Position numbers and translations under genes: made by a program
The notes under the pieces: model-generated
The model's input: only the letters and a program-made list of their open reading frames with translations
Databases searched by the model: none
Told to the model about the DNA's origin: nothing
Shown: in pieces, positions 15,737-24,436 of the stretch
Position numbering within the stretch: position 1 is the first letter of the stretch
How the letters are laid out: the number at the start of each line of letters is the position of its first letter
Assembly (NCBI RefSeq): GCF_009377175.1
Contig: NZ_VJZD01000088.1
Coordinates: 1-33,970, forward strand
Source of the DNA: Streptomyces adustus
GTDB taxonomy: Bacteria > Actinomycetota > Actinomycetes > Streptomycetales > Streptomycetaceae
Length of the DNA stretch: 33,970 bases
Reading direction: 5' to 3'

Positions 15737-16573
15737 TCACGGAGTGCGTGTGCTCTCGGTCGTCATGGCCAGCAGTACCAGGGCGTCATGCTCGGCCGTT
15801 CCGGGCGGGGCCTGGTAGATAAGTATGCGTTGGCCGTCCCCGGCAGGCGTGAGCACCTCGTTGGTGAGCGTGATCGGGCCGAGTGACGGGTGCCGGAACG
15901 CGGTCTCGCCCGCGCGCTTGACCCACACTTCGTGCCGACGCCACAGCGCGGCGAACTCGCCGCTGGCCGAGGACAGTTCGTCGACCAGCGCGGCGGTGCG
16001 CTCGGGCGCGGTCAGTTCGGCGGTGTGCAGGTGCGCGACGCTGTTGCGGGCCACCCGGCCCCAGTCGGCGAACAGGGTCCGCGCGGTCGCGTGCAGGAAG
16101 GTGTAGCGGATCGTGTTGCGCTGTGCCGCCGGCCAGTCGCCGAGCCCGGGCATCAGGGCAAGACCCTCGGGATTGGCGGCCAGTACGTCGTTGACGTCGT
16201 CGAGTACGTAGGCCGGGCTGGGGCGGACCGACTCCAGCAGCAGCCGCAGGCCGGGACTGGCCGGCCGCGGATCGGCGGGTCGGCGGCGCGGTGTTCGTCC
16301 TGCGACCTGGTCGGCAAGGCCGAGCAGGTGGGCGTGTTCGTCGGCGGTGAGACGCAGCACCCGGGCCAGTGCGCTCAGCACCGCGTCGCTCGGCGCGGTC
16401 TCCCGGCCCTGCTCGATCCGGACGTAGTAGTCCACGCTCACCCCGGCCAGCGCGGCCAGTTCCTCGCGGCGCAGCCCGGGTGTGCGCCGGGCGCCCGGCC
16501 CGGTGGGCAGCCCGACATCGGACGGGCCGATCCGACCGCGCCGGATCCGCAGGAAGTTGGCCATCGGGTTCAC
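15737..16573 (-). CDS. XRE-family regulator with MmyB-like domain
   Basis: A 278-residue protein. GTG 16573 is chosen because GGGAGA lies nine bases before it; ATG 16564 would lose three residues. N-terminal helix-turn-helix: TPGLRREELAALAGVSVDYYVRIEQGRE (about 30-58), followed by the MmyB-like ligand domain (SPAYVLDDVNDVLAANPEGLAL...RNTIRYTFLHATARTLFADW). Ends IYQAPPGTAEHDALVLLAM. It is divergent from an SDR gene, with 103 bases between the starts; this regulator-SDR pairing is frequent in actinobacteria and suggests control of the SDR gene. Confidence 0.92.
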   Translation of the reverse strand: MNPMANFLRIRRGRIGPSDVGLPTGPGARRTPGLRREELAALAGVSVDYYVRIEQGRETAPSDAVLSALARVLRLTADEHAHLLGLADQVAGRTPRRRPADPRPASPGLRLLLESVRPSPAYVLDDVNDVLAANPEGLALMPGLGDWPAAQRNTIRYTFLHATARTLFADWGRVARNSVAHLHTAELTAPERTAALVDELSSASGEFAALWRRHEVWVKRAGETAFRHPSLGPITLTNEVLTPAGDGQRILIYQAPPGTAEHDALVLLAMTTESTRTP

Positions 16574-16676
16574 AGTCGCGAGTCTCCCACGGGCGCCCCC
16601 GCTCCTGGGTGGCCGTGTCACACCCAGGAAGCACGCGGCCTGCCGCGGAACCGATCCGGCGGTGCAACCTCGGAAC

Positions 16677-17390
16677 ATGACTGACGCGATCATCATCGGT
16701 GGCGGCTCCGGCATGGGTCTTGCCCTGGCCCGGACCCTGCTCGCCGAGGGTATGGATGTGACCATCGTCGGCCGCAGTGCCGACCGACTGACGACGGCCC
16801 GGGCGCAACTGGAGCGTGCCGGGCACGGGAAGATCGGCACCGTTGTTGCCGACATGGGGCGGGAGGAGGACGTGGCCGCACTGTTCGCCCAGGTGGAGCG
16901 GGTGGATCACGTCGTGGTCACCGCGGCCGACGCGACCGGCGTGTACGGCCGGAGCGCCGACATCACCACCGCGACCGCCCGGTCCGTCGTCGACACCAAG
17001 CTGCTGGGTGCCTGGCTGGTCGGCAAGTACGCGGGTGGGCGGGTCACCGGTTCGATCACGTACACCTCGGGCATCAACGCGTACCGGCCGAACGGGTCGA
17101 ACACGATCATGGCCGCGGCCAACGGAGCCCTCGCTTCGCTGGCTTACGGGCTGGCGATCGAGCTGGCACCCGTGCGCGTCAACGTGGTCTCTCCCGGCTG
17201 GGTGGACACCGCCCTCTGGGACCAGCTCGGCATGGACAAGGAGGCGGCCTTCGCCGAGCTGGCCGAGCGGCTGCCGGCCCGCCGCGTCGGCACCCCCGAC
17301 GACATCGCCCAGGCGTTCTCGTCGGTGATGCACAACGGCTTCATCACCGGAACCGTGCTGCATGTGGACGGAGGACACCGCATCACCTGA
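16677..17390 (+). CDS. Short-chain dehydrogenase/reductase, atypical active site
   Basis: A 237-residue protein from ATG 16677. The Rossmann glycine motif GGGSGMG (8-14), then VGRSADRL and the late VNVVSPGWVDTALW and GTVLHVDGG are standard SDR features. The catalytic Tyr-x-x-x-Lys is not present: where YxxxK is expected, before GALASLAYGLAIELAP, the sequence reads MAAAN. The serine strand is also altered (ITYTSGINAYRP). Similar atypical SDRs occur widely; they may use other residues or bind NAD(P) without classical catalysis. It is divergent from the XRE regulator. The reaction is unknown. Confidence 0.88.
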   Translation: MTDAIIIGGGSGMGLALARTLLAEGMDVTIVGRSADRLTTARAQLERAGHGKIGTVVADMGREEDVAALFAQVERVDHVVVTAADATGVYGRSADITTATARSVVDTKLLGAWLVGKYAGGRVTGSITYTSGINAYRPNGSNTIMAAANGALASLAYGLAIELAPVRVNVVSPGWVDTALWDQLGMDKEAAFAELAERLPARRVGTPDDIAQAFSSVMHNGFITGTVLHVDGGHRIT

Positions 17391-17417
17391 CCCGGTACCC
17401 GCGGCCGGTGGCCGGGG

Positions 17418-17834
17418 TCACCCGGCGAGCCGGGACGCCTTGGTGCAGGCCTTGGATCCCTCGCACCTCCGAAGAGCCGCCAGTGTCGCGTGCAACCTGG
17501 CGCGTTGGCTCTCGGTGAGGGCTGACGCACGAGCGGCCTGGCGCCAGTCGTCCACCTGCTCACCGTGCAGGATCGGGGCCAGGCGGTCTGTTTACCCGGG
17601 TGCAGCCGGTGGTCGCCCATGTGGAAGCCCTTGTCGGAGCTGAAGACGATGTAGGTGTTGTCGGCGATGTCCTTGGCCTTCAGCTCACCGCGCAGATGCC
17701 CGATCATGTCGTCCACCGCCTGCACCGAGCGCACCCGCTCGGCGAACTGCTGGTCGATCGACCGCTTCTCCTGGTCGGACAGCGGCATCAGCGCGTCCTG
17801 CCACTTCGGCTTCGGCGCGGACGGGGTGTCCTAG
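17418..17834 (-). pseudogene. Sulfatase remnant with internal deletion and lost N-terminus
   Basis: Reading leftwards from just after TAG (17832-17834), the frame gives KWQDALMPLSDQEKRSIDQQF, then VRSVQAVDDMIGHLRGEL, then IADNTYIVFSSDKGFHMGDH and RLHPGKQTA, the middle part of a type I sulfatase. It then stops matching. Shifted frame sequence continues DRLAPILHGEQVDDWR, then LHATLAALRRCEGSKACTK, ending TGA at 17418-17420; this resembles the usual C-terminal end (L-x-P-x-LHG ... WR ... C-x-G-x-x-C). The N-terminal catalytic Cys/Ser motif and the section between the two pieces are gone. It is non-functional. Confidence 0.65.
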
Positions 17835-18038
17835 GCGGCCGGCCCCACACCTATGGCGGGTGCGTACCGGGCGGCGGTGTCGTTGACCATGCATGAAGAC
17901 GTGTCCTCCAGGGATCGGGCATCCACCGACGGACCGTAGGGAGCGAAATTGTGGAATCTCTGTGGTGCGGGGGAACCGATGAGTCCGTCGTCCTCGGCCG
18001 GTCTACCTGGCGATACGACCCGTCCCGACAGGAGTGCC
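17835..18038. other. Gap upstream of the VOC protein; no gene supported
   Basis: No convincing coding sequence. It probably holds the promoter of the VOC gene; GGAG just before ATG 18039 is its ribosome binding site. The end of a lost gene joined to the sulfatase remnant could also lie here. Confidence 0.4.
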
Positions 18039-18425
18039 ATGTCCACCATCCAGCCCGTGATCCTGACTGCCGACCTCGACGTCCTGCTCGGCTTCTATAC
18101 GAAACTGTTCGGCGCCGAGCAGATCTTCCGGGTACCGGAGGAGGGCCCGGCCTTCTACGTCGGCCTGCGCATCGGCGACACCGACCTCGGGCTGGTGGCC
18201 AGGACGGACCTGGGGGCCGGGGCGGCGCCGCGGTTGCTGCTGAGCATCGCCGTCGACGACGTCGACGAGACGCTCGGCCGGGTGGAGGCGCTGGGCGGCT
18301 CGGCCGGCGGCGCCCCCAACGACATGCCGTGGGGGCAGCGCGTCGCCCACATCCAGGACCCCGACGGCAACCCGGTGAACCTCACCCAGCCGATCTCGGG
18401 CACGGGGTTCGGTCAGGGAGTGTGA
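18039..18425 (+). CDS. VOC-family (glyoxalase/bleomycin-resistance fold) protein
   Basis: A 128-residue protein; ATG 18039 follows GGAG. Two beta-alpha-beta-beta-beta units are visible: VILTADLDVLLGFYTKLFGAEQIF with YVGLRIGDTDLGLVA, then LSIAVDDVDETLGRVEALGG with RVAHIQDPDGNPVNLTQ, the canonical C-terminal strand. Metal-ligand positions are only partly conserved: the final glutamate of glyoxalase I-type sites is Asn in GNPVNL. The family binds or modifies small molecules; the ligand is unknown. A hairpin at 18568-18605 lies between this gene and the convergent transglycosylase-like gene. Confidence 0.88.
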   Translation: MSTIQPVILTADLDVLLGFYTKLFGAEQIFRVPEEGPAFYVGLRIGDTDLGLVARTDLGAGAAPRLLLSIAVDDVDETLGRVEALGGSAGGAPNDMPWGQRVAHIQDPDGNPVNLTQPISGTGFGQGV

Positions 18426-18567
18426 TCGGGCTCGATGCCCGGGGAGCCGACTGGGCTCCGGGCGACTTCTTCACCTGCTGGCAGGCCATTGCCGCCGGCG
18501 GCGACGCGAAGACGGGGGCGGCGGCCGGTAGCCGGCAGCCGTTCGGCTCGACCTCGGCCCCGGGTAT

Positions 18568-18605
18568 GACAAGGCCGCTGCTTCGTGTGAAGCAGCGGCC
18601 TTGTC
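18568..18605. terminator. Strong bidirectional hairpin terminator
   Basis: A perfect 17-base-pair stem (18568-18584 with 18589-18605) around GTGT. It lies 45 bases past the stop of the minus-strand gene ending at 18650 and downstream of the VOC gene. Confidence 0.85.
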
Positions 18606-18649
18606 GTGTGATGCCTGCGGTGGGCGGGGTACGCCCGGCACTGGTTGTT

Positions 18650-19063
18650 TTAGTACCAGTGGTGGGTCTGCCAGAAGTCCCAGGCCTGCGCGGGGCTGCC
18701 GTAGCGGGAGTTCATGTAGTCCAGGCCCCACTTGATCTGGGTGGCGGGATTGGTCTTCCAGTCGGAACCGGCCGAGGCCATCTTCGAGCCGGGCAGGGCC
18801 TGGACCAGGCCGTAGGCGCCCGACGAGGAGTTGGTGGCGGTGTGGTTCCAGCCGCTCTCGTGGGTGACGATCTTGTTGAAGGCTGCGTACTGGGCCGCGT
18901 CCGGGATCATCCGGTGCGCGATCGTCTGGGCGGAGGAGGCGGACGTCGTGGCGGCCTGCGCGGGGGCCGCGGTCAGGGCCAGGCCCGCGGTGGCGGCGGC
19001 GATGGCGGTCACGGCGAGGGCCTTCTTCGGGCTGGCGATGCGGCGGATGGCGGAGACGGACAC
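18650..19063 (-). CDS. Secreted transglycosylase-like (SLT/lysozyme fold) protein
   Basis: A 137-residue protein from GTG 19063, preceded by ACGAGG. Residues 1 to about 37 form a signal peptide (RRIASPKKALAVTAIAAATA, cleavage near APAQA-AT). The mature domain holds IVTHESGWNHTATN with Glu69 as candidate catalytic acid, SSGAYGLVQALPGSKM, then IKWGLDYMNSRYGSPAQAWDFWQTHHWY, typical of short streptomycete cell-wall lytic transglycosylases. It probably acts on peptidoglycan outside the membrane. The gene has a long leader and a strong terminator, suggesting an independent, regulated transcript. Confidence 0.9.
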   Translation of the reverse strand: MSVSAIRRIASPKKALAVTAIAAATAGLALTAAPAQAATTSASSAQTIAHRMIPDAAQYAAFNKIVTHESGWNHTATNSSSGAYGLVQALPGSKMASAGSDWKTNPATQIKWGLDYMNSRYGSPAQAWDFWQTHHWY

Positions 19064-19505
19064 AGAGAACCTCGTTCTTCGGGGACAGGGGGTCGCTCGC
19101 TCGCCGGATCCGGGTGGTGCGGGTGGTGCGTGGGTCCTGGCATGCGGAGGCACCGTGACCCCTGGGGGGCCGTGGTGCCTGGCGACGTCCTCAAGACAAC
19201 CAGCCCCGACCGATGTCCGCAATGACCCCTTTTACTAGTTGTGGCCGCATTCGGGCTGTCGAGGTCTTGTGTGAGCTGGCTCTCAATCCGCAGGTCAAGG
19301 CATGGATGCGCGTCTAAACATGTGGCTTTTCGTCCACTATCGCGGGTAGTGGGTGACGTGCGTCATGTGGGGTGCTTCACCGGTTCCGCGACGCTGTGTG
19401 CGCGGAGGTTCACAGTGCGGGTGCGCGCCTCGGCTCGGCTGCGTGAGCAACAGCCGTGACCGGATACGACGCGCCCCGCGGCGTTCAAGTGCTGGGCGAC
19501 TACCG
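19064..19505. other. Long intergenic region with leader of the transglycosylase-like gene
   Basis: 442 bases with no gene I can support. On the minus strand a leader of up to 200 bases could form a hairpin at 19149-19179 (GGCACC paired with GGTGCC, with an inner C4/G4 stem). I looked for the c-di-AMP (ydaO) riboswitch often found before cell-wall hydrolase genes and did not find its conserved core. A 12-base palindrome TGACG-TG-CGTCA lies at 19354-19365. Confidence 0.4.
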
Positions 19506-22500
19506 CTAAGGCTGCTCCCCGCCCAGGGCTGATGTGCTGTCGTGGCCGCCCCAGCCGCCGGGGGTGCGCCACAGGACGTGGACGCCGAAGACGTCGCGCA
19601 GGGTGTCGGTGGACCAGTCCTCGGCGGGCGGTTCGGTCAGGACCAGGTACAGGCGGTCGGCCGGGGCGGGCAGGGTGTGGTTGATCTCCAGGAGGCGGGC
19701 GGCTCCCGAGCGGAGGTCGGCGTAGGCGGAGTGGCCCGCGCCGAGGATCTCGTAGAGGAAGTGGCCGTCCTCGTCGGCGCGGCTGACGTCGACGACCGGT
19801 GAGTCGGTCGGCTGGAGGTCCGCCCACAGCAGGTCGGACATCAGGGCGTGGCGTACCGCCTCGTGCTTCTTGCACCTGCGGTCGGCGGCGGCCGCCGTCT
19901 CCAGCGTGTCCAGGAGGCCCTTCGGCGTGGGTGCCGGGATGGCGGGCAGGTCTTCGACGGGCGTCATGGGCTCGGCTTCCTCATGTGCGGCCTGCGGTGC
20001 GGCCGGTACGGATGCGGTGTTCGGCTCGGGCTGGACGGTCAGGCGCCCGCGCAGCGTCTCGTGGGCCTCGGCCAGGGGCTGGGTCCAGCCGGTGCGTGAC
20101 AGGTCCGCGCGGAGCCGCCGGCCGTCGAGGGTGTTGTCCTTGAGGGCGCGGTTGGTGGTGGTCGCCAGGTCGCGCAGCAGATTCAGCCGGTGTTTGTCCG
20201 GGGAGCCGAGCACGCGCCGTACGTCCACCCAGTCCGCCTGGTCGCGACGCAGGACGCGGTTGGCCATGCCCTTGAGTTCGGAGAGGCGTTCGCGGGCGTC
20301 GTCCGGCACGGAGCCGTCCTCGCCGGTCAGTTCGTCCAGGACGCCGAGCGCTGCCACGTAACGTTCGGCCATCCTGGGCGAGATGGGCTGGCGTCCGCGC
20401 TGGTCCGCGGTGAGCAGGCAGTGGTGCCGGTCGTGGGCGAGCACCCAGCAGTCCAGTTCGTCGCCGGTGTGCGGGGGAGTGGAGCCGTGGCGGACGGCCA
20501 AGGCCAGGGGCACGTCGGTGAGCGGCGAGAGGGCTTCGACCCGGTAGCGGCCGCCCGGTCCGGGGCCCAGGACGCGGACCCGGAAGTCCGTTCCGATCTC
20601 GGGGAGTTCACCGTTCGTCATGGCGGGTCCGCTCTGGACGGTCGGGGGTGTGGTGGTGTCGTCGATGTGCGTGAGGGCCTCGGGGAGCGGGGAGGTGTGC
20701 AGGACCGTCAGGCTCTGGGTACTGCGGGTGAGCGCGACGTAGAGCTGGCGCAGGCCGGCCGGGCCGCGGTCGGCGATGGTGGCGGGTTCGACGACGAGGA
20801 CGTGGTCGTACTCCATGCCCTTGGCCTGGGCGGCGGCCAGGATGGACAGGGCTTCGCGTTGTTCGTCGCCGATGCCGGTGGCTTCGCGCAGGTGGCGGCT
20901 GATCTCGTCGAGCCAGCGGGAGTCGTCGGGGACGATGACGGCCACGGAGCGCAGGGTGTCGCCGTCGGTGGTGCCGAGCAGCCGGGCGGCGTGCTCGACG
21001 GTGTCGTCGAGAAGGTTCCACGGGTCGGTCGCCAGCGTCCGGACGGCTCCCTCGCCGGCTTCGCGGATGGCCCGCGGGTACGGCAGCGCGGGCGCGACCG
21101 TGCGGGCCAGGGGCGCGACGAACTTCATGATCTCCGCGGGAACGCGGTAGCTGGTGTTCAGCTCGGCGACGCGCCAGTCGCCCTGGTCGGACAGCAGCGC
21201 GCCGAGCCGGTCCCAGTCGGTGTAGGCGTGCGGGCCGGTGGCTTGGGCGAGGTCGCCGAGGACGGTCATGGAGCCGTTCACCGCGGAGCGTCTGCGCAGG
21301 GAGCGGGCCTGCATGGGCGTGAGGTCCTGGGCCTCGTCGACGACGATGTGCCCGTAACGGCGCGGGCTCTCACCGGTGATGAGGAATTGCAGTTCCTCCA
21401 GGCAGACGTGGTCGTGGAGGGTCCAGGGGTCGGCGTCGGCCTTGTCGGCCCGGGGCCGGTGCAGGGCGGCCTGCTCCGGGGCTTCGAGTACGCCGTCGGC
21501 GCAGGCGTGCAGCAGGGCGGGGGAGTCGTACAGGCTGCGCAGCGTCTCCCGGGCGCCGGGGGACGGCCAGACGCGGTCGATCAGGCGCTCGACCTGACGG
21601 TTGCGTTCCAGGTCGCGGCGGATGGTGGTGTCGCGGCTGCGGCGCGGGGCGACGGCGACGAGTTCCTGGAGGAGACGGTCGACGAGCAGGCTGCGGAAGC
21701 GGTCGCGGCGCTCACGGTAGGAGCCCTCGCCTGAGCGGACGTCCGTCAGCAGGTCGAGGACCTCGGAGCGCGGGATGCGCAGGGTGGTGCCGCCGGCGGT
21801 GACGGTGAACTCAGGTTGGGCGTCCTTGTAGGAGGGGGTGGTGGTGAAGTCGTCGACGGCCTCGGGACGGCACTCCCGCTCGACCCGCCTGCGCAGCACG
21901 GCTGCCATGCGTTCGTCGGACTTGACCATCTGCGCCTGGGGGCTGTCGGTGCCCAGGATCTCGCCGTCCCACAGACGGGATAGCTGCACGGCGTTGACGT
22001 CGCGGGTGCCGAGGGTGGGCAGCACCTGGCTGACGTAGTCGAGGAACTGCTGGTGGGGGCCGATGACGAGGATGTCCTGCGCGGTGAAGTGCTCGTTGTT
22101 GACGAGCCAGGTCACACGGTGCAGACCCACCGCGGACTTGCCGGTGCCCGGCCCTCCCTGTACGACGAGGATGTCCGCGGGCGAGCCGGTGACCAGGGCC
22201 ATCTGGTCGCGGCGGATGGTCTCGACGATGTCGCGCATGCTGCCCCTGCGGGAGCGTTGCAGCTCCCGCAGCAGGAAGTCGTCGGGCTGCTGTGGCCTCT
22301 GCCGGTGCAGGCGGGCGACATCGGTCGGGGTGAGAGCCGGCGGCGTGGTCCTCGCCGGCTGCCCCACGGCCTCGGCCGTGCCCTTCGCGGCGTCCTGTCG
22401 CCCCGCGTCGTCCGGAGCCTGCCGCGGGGAGGGCAGGACGACACTGATGTCGTCGGCATAGCCGTCCACGCGCTGCCCCGTGCAGCGCAGTTGCCGGCGC

Positions 22501-22880
22501 AGAACGACCTCGCCCGGAGCCTCGGGCAGCGCCTGCGCCCACTTCCTCGCCTGCGGGGTGGTCCACAGCACCACCACGGTGTCGCGGGTGTGGACATCGG
22601 AGACGGCACGCCGTCCGACGTACCAGGTGTCCGGCTCCCCGCCGGGCGGGTCCTGGACGTCGACCCGGCTGATGACCAAAGAGGCGTCCCCGAGACCGCC
22701 GTACGCGGCGGCCTTGTCCTCGGCGTCCATGCGGTTGGCGACGCTGTCCTTGCCGCTGGCGGAGGCCGAGGCTATCGAGTCCCCGCCCAGTTCGGCCAGC
22801 CGCTCGTGATAGCAGCCGTAGGCGCGATCCACCGCCTTCTGCTCGACGGCGATGATCTCGTCCCGTGTGCTGGTGCTCAT
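19506..22880 (-). CDS. HelD/HelR-like superfamily 1 helicase with C-terminal extension
   Basis: A 1124-residue protein from ATG 22880. Residues 1-60 are the Glu/Ala-rich helical hairpin of HelD proteins (EIIAVEQKAVDRAYGCYHER), followed by VGRRAVSD...LRRQLRCTGQ, the small 1A-like insert. Walker A is GGPGTGKS (242-249), Walker B HIVVDEAQD near 530, and the late motif RQLYVALTRSTQSLTVLH. HelD/HelR proteins bind RNA polymerase, pull it off DNA and in some actinomycetes protect it from rifamycins. Typical members are about 700-780 residues; here about 330 extra residues follow, including LSELKGMANRVLRRDQADW and a terminal alpha/beta domain (VVDVSRADEDGHFLYEILG). Whether the RNA-polymerase role holds needs alignment; a DNA-repair UvrD-like role is the alternative. 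Confidence 0.8.
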   Translation of the reverse strand: MSTSTRDEIIAVEQKAVDRAYGCYHERLAELGGDSIASASASGKDSVANRMDAEDKAAAYGGLGDASLVISRVDVQDPPGGEPDTWYVGRRAVSDVHTRDTVVVLWTTPQARKWAQALPEAPGEVVLRRQLRCTGQRVDGYADDISVVLPSPRQAPDDAGRQDAAKGTAEAVGQPARTTPPALTPTDVARLHRQRPQQPDDFLLRELQRSRRGSMRDIVETIRRDQMALVTGSPADILVVQGGPGTGKSAVGLHRVTWLVNNEHFTAQDILVIGPHQQFLDYVSQVLPTLGTRDVNAVQLSRLWDGEILGTDSPQAQMVKSDERMAAVLRRRVERECRPEAVDDFTTTPSYKDAQPEFTVTAGGTTLRIPRSEVLDLLTDVRSGEGSYRERRDRFRSLLVDRLLQELVAVAPRRSRDTTIRRDLERNRQVERLIDRVWPSPGARETLRSLYDSPALLHACADGVLEAPEQAALHRPRADKADADPWTLHDHVCLEELQFLITGESPRRYGHIVVDEAQDLTPMQARSLRRRSAVNGSMTVLGDLAQATGPHAYTDWDRLGALLSDQGDWRVAELNTSYRVPAEIMKFVAPLARTVAPALPYPRAIREAGEGAVRTLATDPWNLLDDTVEHAARLLGTTDGDTLRSVAVIVPDDSRWLDEISRHLREATGIGDEQREALSILAAAQAKGMEYDHVLVVEPATIADRGPAGLRQLYVALTRSTQSLTVLHTSPLPEALTHIDDTTTPPTVQSGPAMTNGELPEIGTDFRVRVLGPGPGGRYRVEALSPLTDVPLALAVRHGSTPPHTGDELDCWVLAHDRHHCLLTADQRGRQPISPRMAERYVAALGVLDELTGEDGSVPDDARERLSELKGMANRVLRRDQADWVDVRRVLGSPDKHRLNLLRDLATTTNRALKDNTLDGRRLRADLSRTGWTQPLAEAHETLRGRLTVQPEPNTASVPAAPQAAHEEAEPMTPVEDLPAIPAPTPKGLLDTLETAAAADRRCKKHEAVRHALMSDLLWADLQPTDSPVVDVSRADEDGHFLYEILGAGHSAYADLRSGAARLLEINHTLPAPADRLYLVLTEPPAEDWSTDTLRDVFGVHVLWRTPGGWGGHDSTSALGGEQP

Positions 22881-23076
22881 GTGCTTGCTTGTCCCCTCCC
22901 CTGCGGCACCCCGGAAGGCGCCGCGCCGGGCACAGGCCCGGTCCCCAGCGAAAGACATATCAGACCCGGCGAGCATTCCGGGCGTACAGCCACGGAATTG
23001 ACGACCGGTCAGGAACTGCGGAACCGCCCCCGAACCAGTGGCGTCCCCGTGGACCGGCCTCATAGCCTGAGCGCTC

Positions 23077-23931
23077 GTGACCGACGATCCGCAGCCGCGC
23101 CCGCCGAGCCCCAGCCCGAGCCCGAGCCCGAGCCGAGACGACCTCGGCCGGTTGTTCAACGAGGTGCCGGAGCTCTACGACCGGGTGCGGCCGGGATACC
23201 CGGACGAGCTGTTCGCGGACCTCGTCGCCGTCACCGGGCTGGACGAGACGTCGTCGGTGCTGGAGGTGGGCTGCGGTACCGGCCAGGCGACGATCTCGCT
23301 GGCGGCGCTCGGCTGCTCGGTGACCGCCGTCGAGCCGGGCGCGGGCATGGCCGCACTCGCCCGTCGGCGGATCGCCGCCTTCGGCGACGTCGAGGTCGAG
23401 ACGTCGACGTTCGAGGAGTGGGACGACCGCGGCCGACGCTTCGACGTCCTCGTGGCCGCGTCGTCGTGGCACTGGGTCGACCCGTCGATCGGCTGGCGAC
23501 GGGCGTACGACGTCCTCCGCCCCGGAGGCTGGACGGCCCTGCTCGGCAACGTCGTCGTCCGCCGGCCGGGAGAGCCTGAGATGTACGCCGAGACCGCCGA
23601 TCTCCACGAGCGGTTCTGCCCGGGGAACCCCGGCTGGGGGCACCCTCCGCTGGAGGACGACGTGCGCACCACCGACGAGGGCTGGGGGCTGGTCGACGAC
23701 CCGGGAGGGTTGTTCGGCCCGACGATCGTGCGCTGGTACCCGAGCGTCCAGTGGTTCAGCGGGGACGGCTTCGCCGATCACCTCCGCTCGACGTCGCTGT
23801 ACCGCAGGCTCGACCGTGACGTCCGTGAGCCGCTTCTCGACGCGGTCGCCGAGCGCATCCGCACGCGGATGGGCGACCGGGCGGCCCGCCGCTACCTGAG
23901 CGTGCTCCGCGTCGGACGGCGCGCCGAGTGA
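23077..23931 (+). CDS. Class I SAM-dependent methyltransferase
   Basis: A 284-residue protein from GTG 23077. The first 20 residues are a Pro-Ser repeat (PSPSPSPSPS, encoded by a GAGCCC-type tandem). LFNEVPELYDRVRPGYPDELF precedes motif I VLEVGCGTGQATISLA, motif II TAVEPGAGM and the segment FDVLVAASSWHWVDPSIGW before VLRPGGWTALLG. The RPGYP...ELFADL start with SSWHWVDP is characteristic of a large UbiE-like group with unknown substrates. It is divergent from the helicase with 196 bases between the starts. Confidence 0.9.
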   Translation: MTDDPQPRPPSPSPSPSPSRDDLGRLFNEVPELYDRVRPGYPDELFADLVAVTGLDETSSVLEVGCGTGQATISLAALGCSVTAVEPGAGMAALARRRIAAFGDVEVETSTFEEWDDRGRRFDVLVAASSWHWVDPSIGWRRAYDVLRPGGWTALLGNVVVRRPGEPEMYAETADLHERFCPGNPGWGHPPLEDDVRTTDEGWGLVDDPGGLFGPTIVRWYPSVQWFSGDGFADHLRSTSLYRRLDRDVREPLLDAVAERIRTRMGDRAARRYLSVLRVGRRAE

Positions 23932-23964
23932 CCCGCCCCCGAGGCCACTCGACGCGCCGTGAGA

Positions 23965-24336
23965 TCAGTCCAAGGGCTCGGCGGCCTTGGTCAACGGGCC
24001 GCCCGCGTCACCCGTATTGAGGACGCCTGCCGGTTCCAGCAGCAGAATGGCGGTCTCCTCGTCCGCCACCGGGCAGTGTTCGACGCCCCGGGGAACCACG
24101 AACAGCTCGCCCGGTTCGAGCACGACGTCGCCGTCCCTGAGCCGTATGGTGAGCCGGCCGCTGATGACGAGGAACAGCTCGTCGGTGTCCTCGTGGGTGT
24201 GCCAGATGAACTCGCCCTTCAGTTTGGCGAGTTTGACCTCGTAGTCGTTCAGATCGGCGATCTTCTTCTGGGTCCAGAGCTCGTCGAACTGCGCGAGCTT
24301 GTGGGCGAGGTTGACGGATGCACGGGGTTCGGTCAT
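23965..24336 (-). CDS. Cupin-domain protein
   Basis: A 123-residue single-domain cupin from ATG 24336. The first cupin motif is IWHTHEDTDELFLVISGRL, containing two His and Glu metal ligands, and the second is FVVPRGVEHCPVADEE with the third His. The N-terminal part VNLAHKLAQFDELWTQKKIADLNDYEVKLAKL is typical of mannose-6-phosphate-isomerase-like small cupins. The reaction is unknown. It converges on the methyltransferase. Confidence 0.9.
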   Translation of the reverse strand: MTEPRASVNLAHKLAQFDELWTQKKIADLNDYEVKLAKLKGEFIWHTHEDTDELFLVISGRLTIRLRDGDVVLEPGELFVVPRGVEHCPVADEETAILLLEPAGVLNTGDAGGPLTKAAEPLD

Positions 24337-24436
24337 GCGAACAGCGTGCTGCCGCCGGTCGCTTCTGGTCTTGTACGTTCGTTGCATGACCGGCCCGGTC
24401 GAACGACCCAGGGACGAGCGGCGTTTCGCCTGCCGC

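Noticed and set aside
17831..18049. Minus-strand 72-codon frame upstream of the VOC gene
   Set aside because: Composition is not protein-like, it overlaps the VOC start and has no ribosome binding site.
19064..19260. c-di-AMP (ydaO) riboswitch upstream of the transglycosylase-like gene
   Set aside because: Expected from family context, but the conserved core sequences were not found; only an ordinary hairpin is visible.
22861..22960. Rifamycin-associated element (inverted repeat) upstream of the HelD/HelR-like gene
   Set aside because: GACAAGCAAGC near the start is only loosely similar and no proper inverted repeat is present.
23097..23145. GAGCCC tandem repeat near 23110 as a regulatory or mobile repeat
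   Set aside because: It encodes the Pro-Ser repeat at the methyltransferase N-terminus and is ordinary low-complexity coding sequence.
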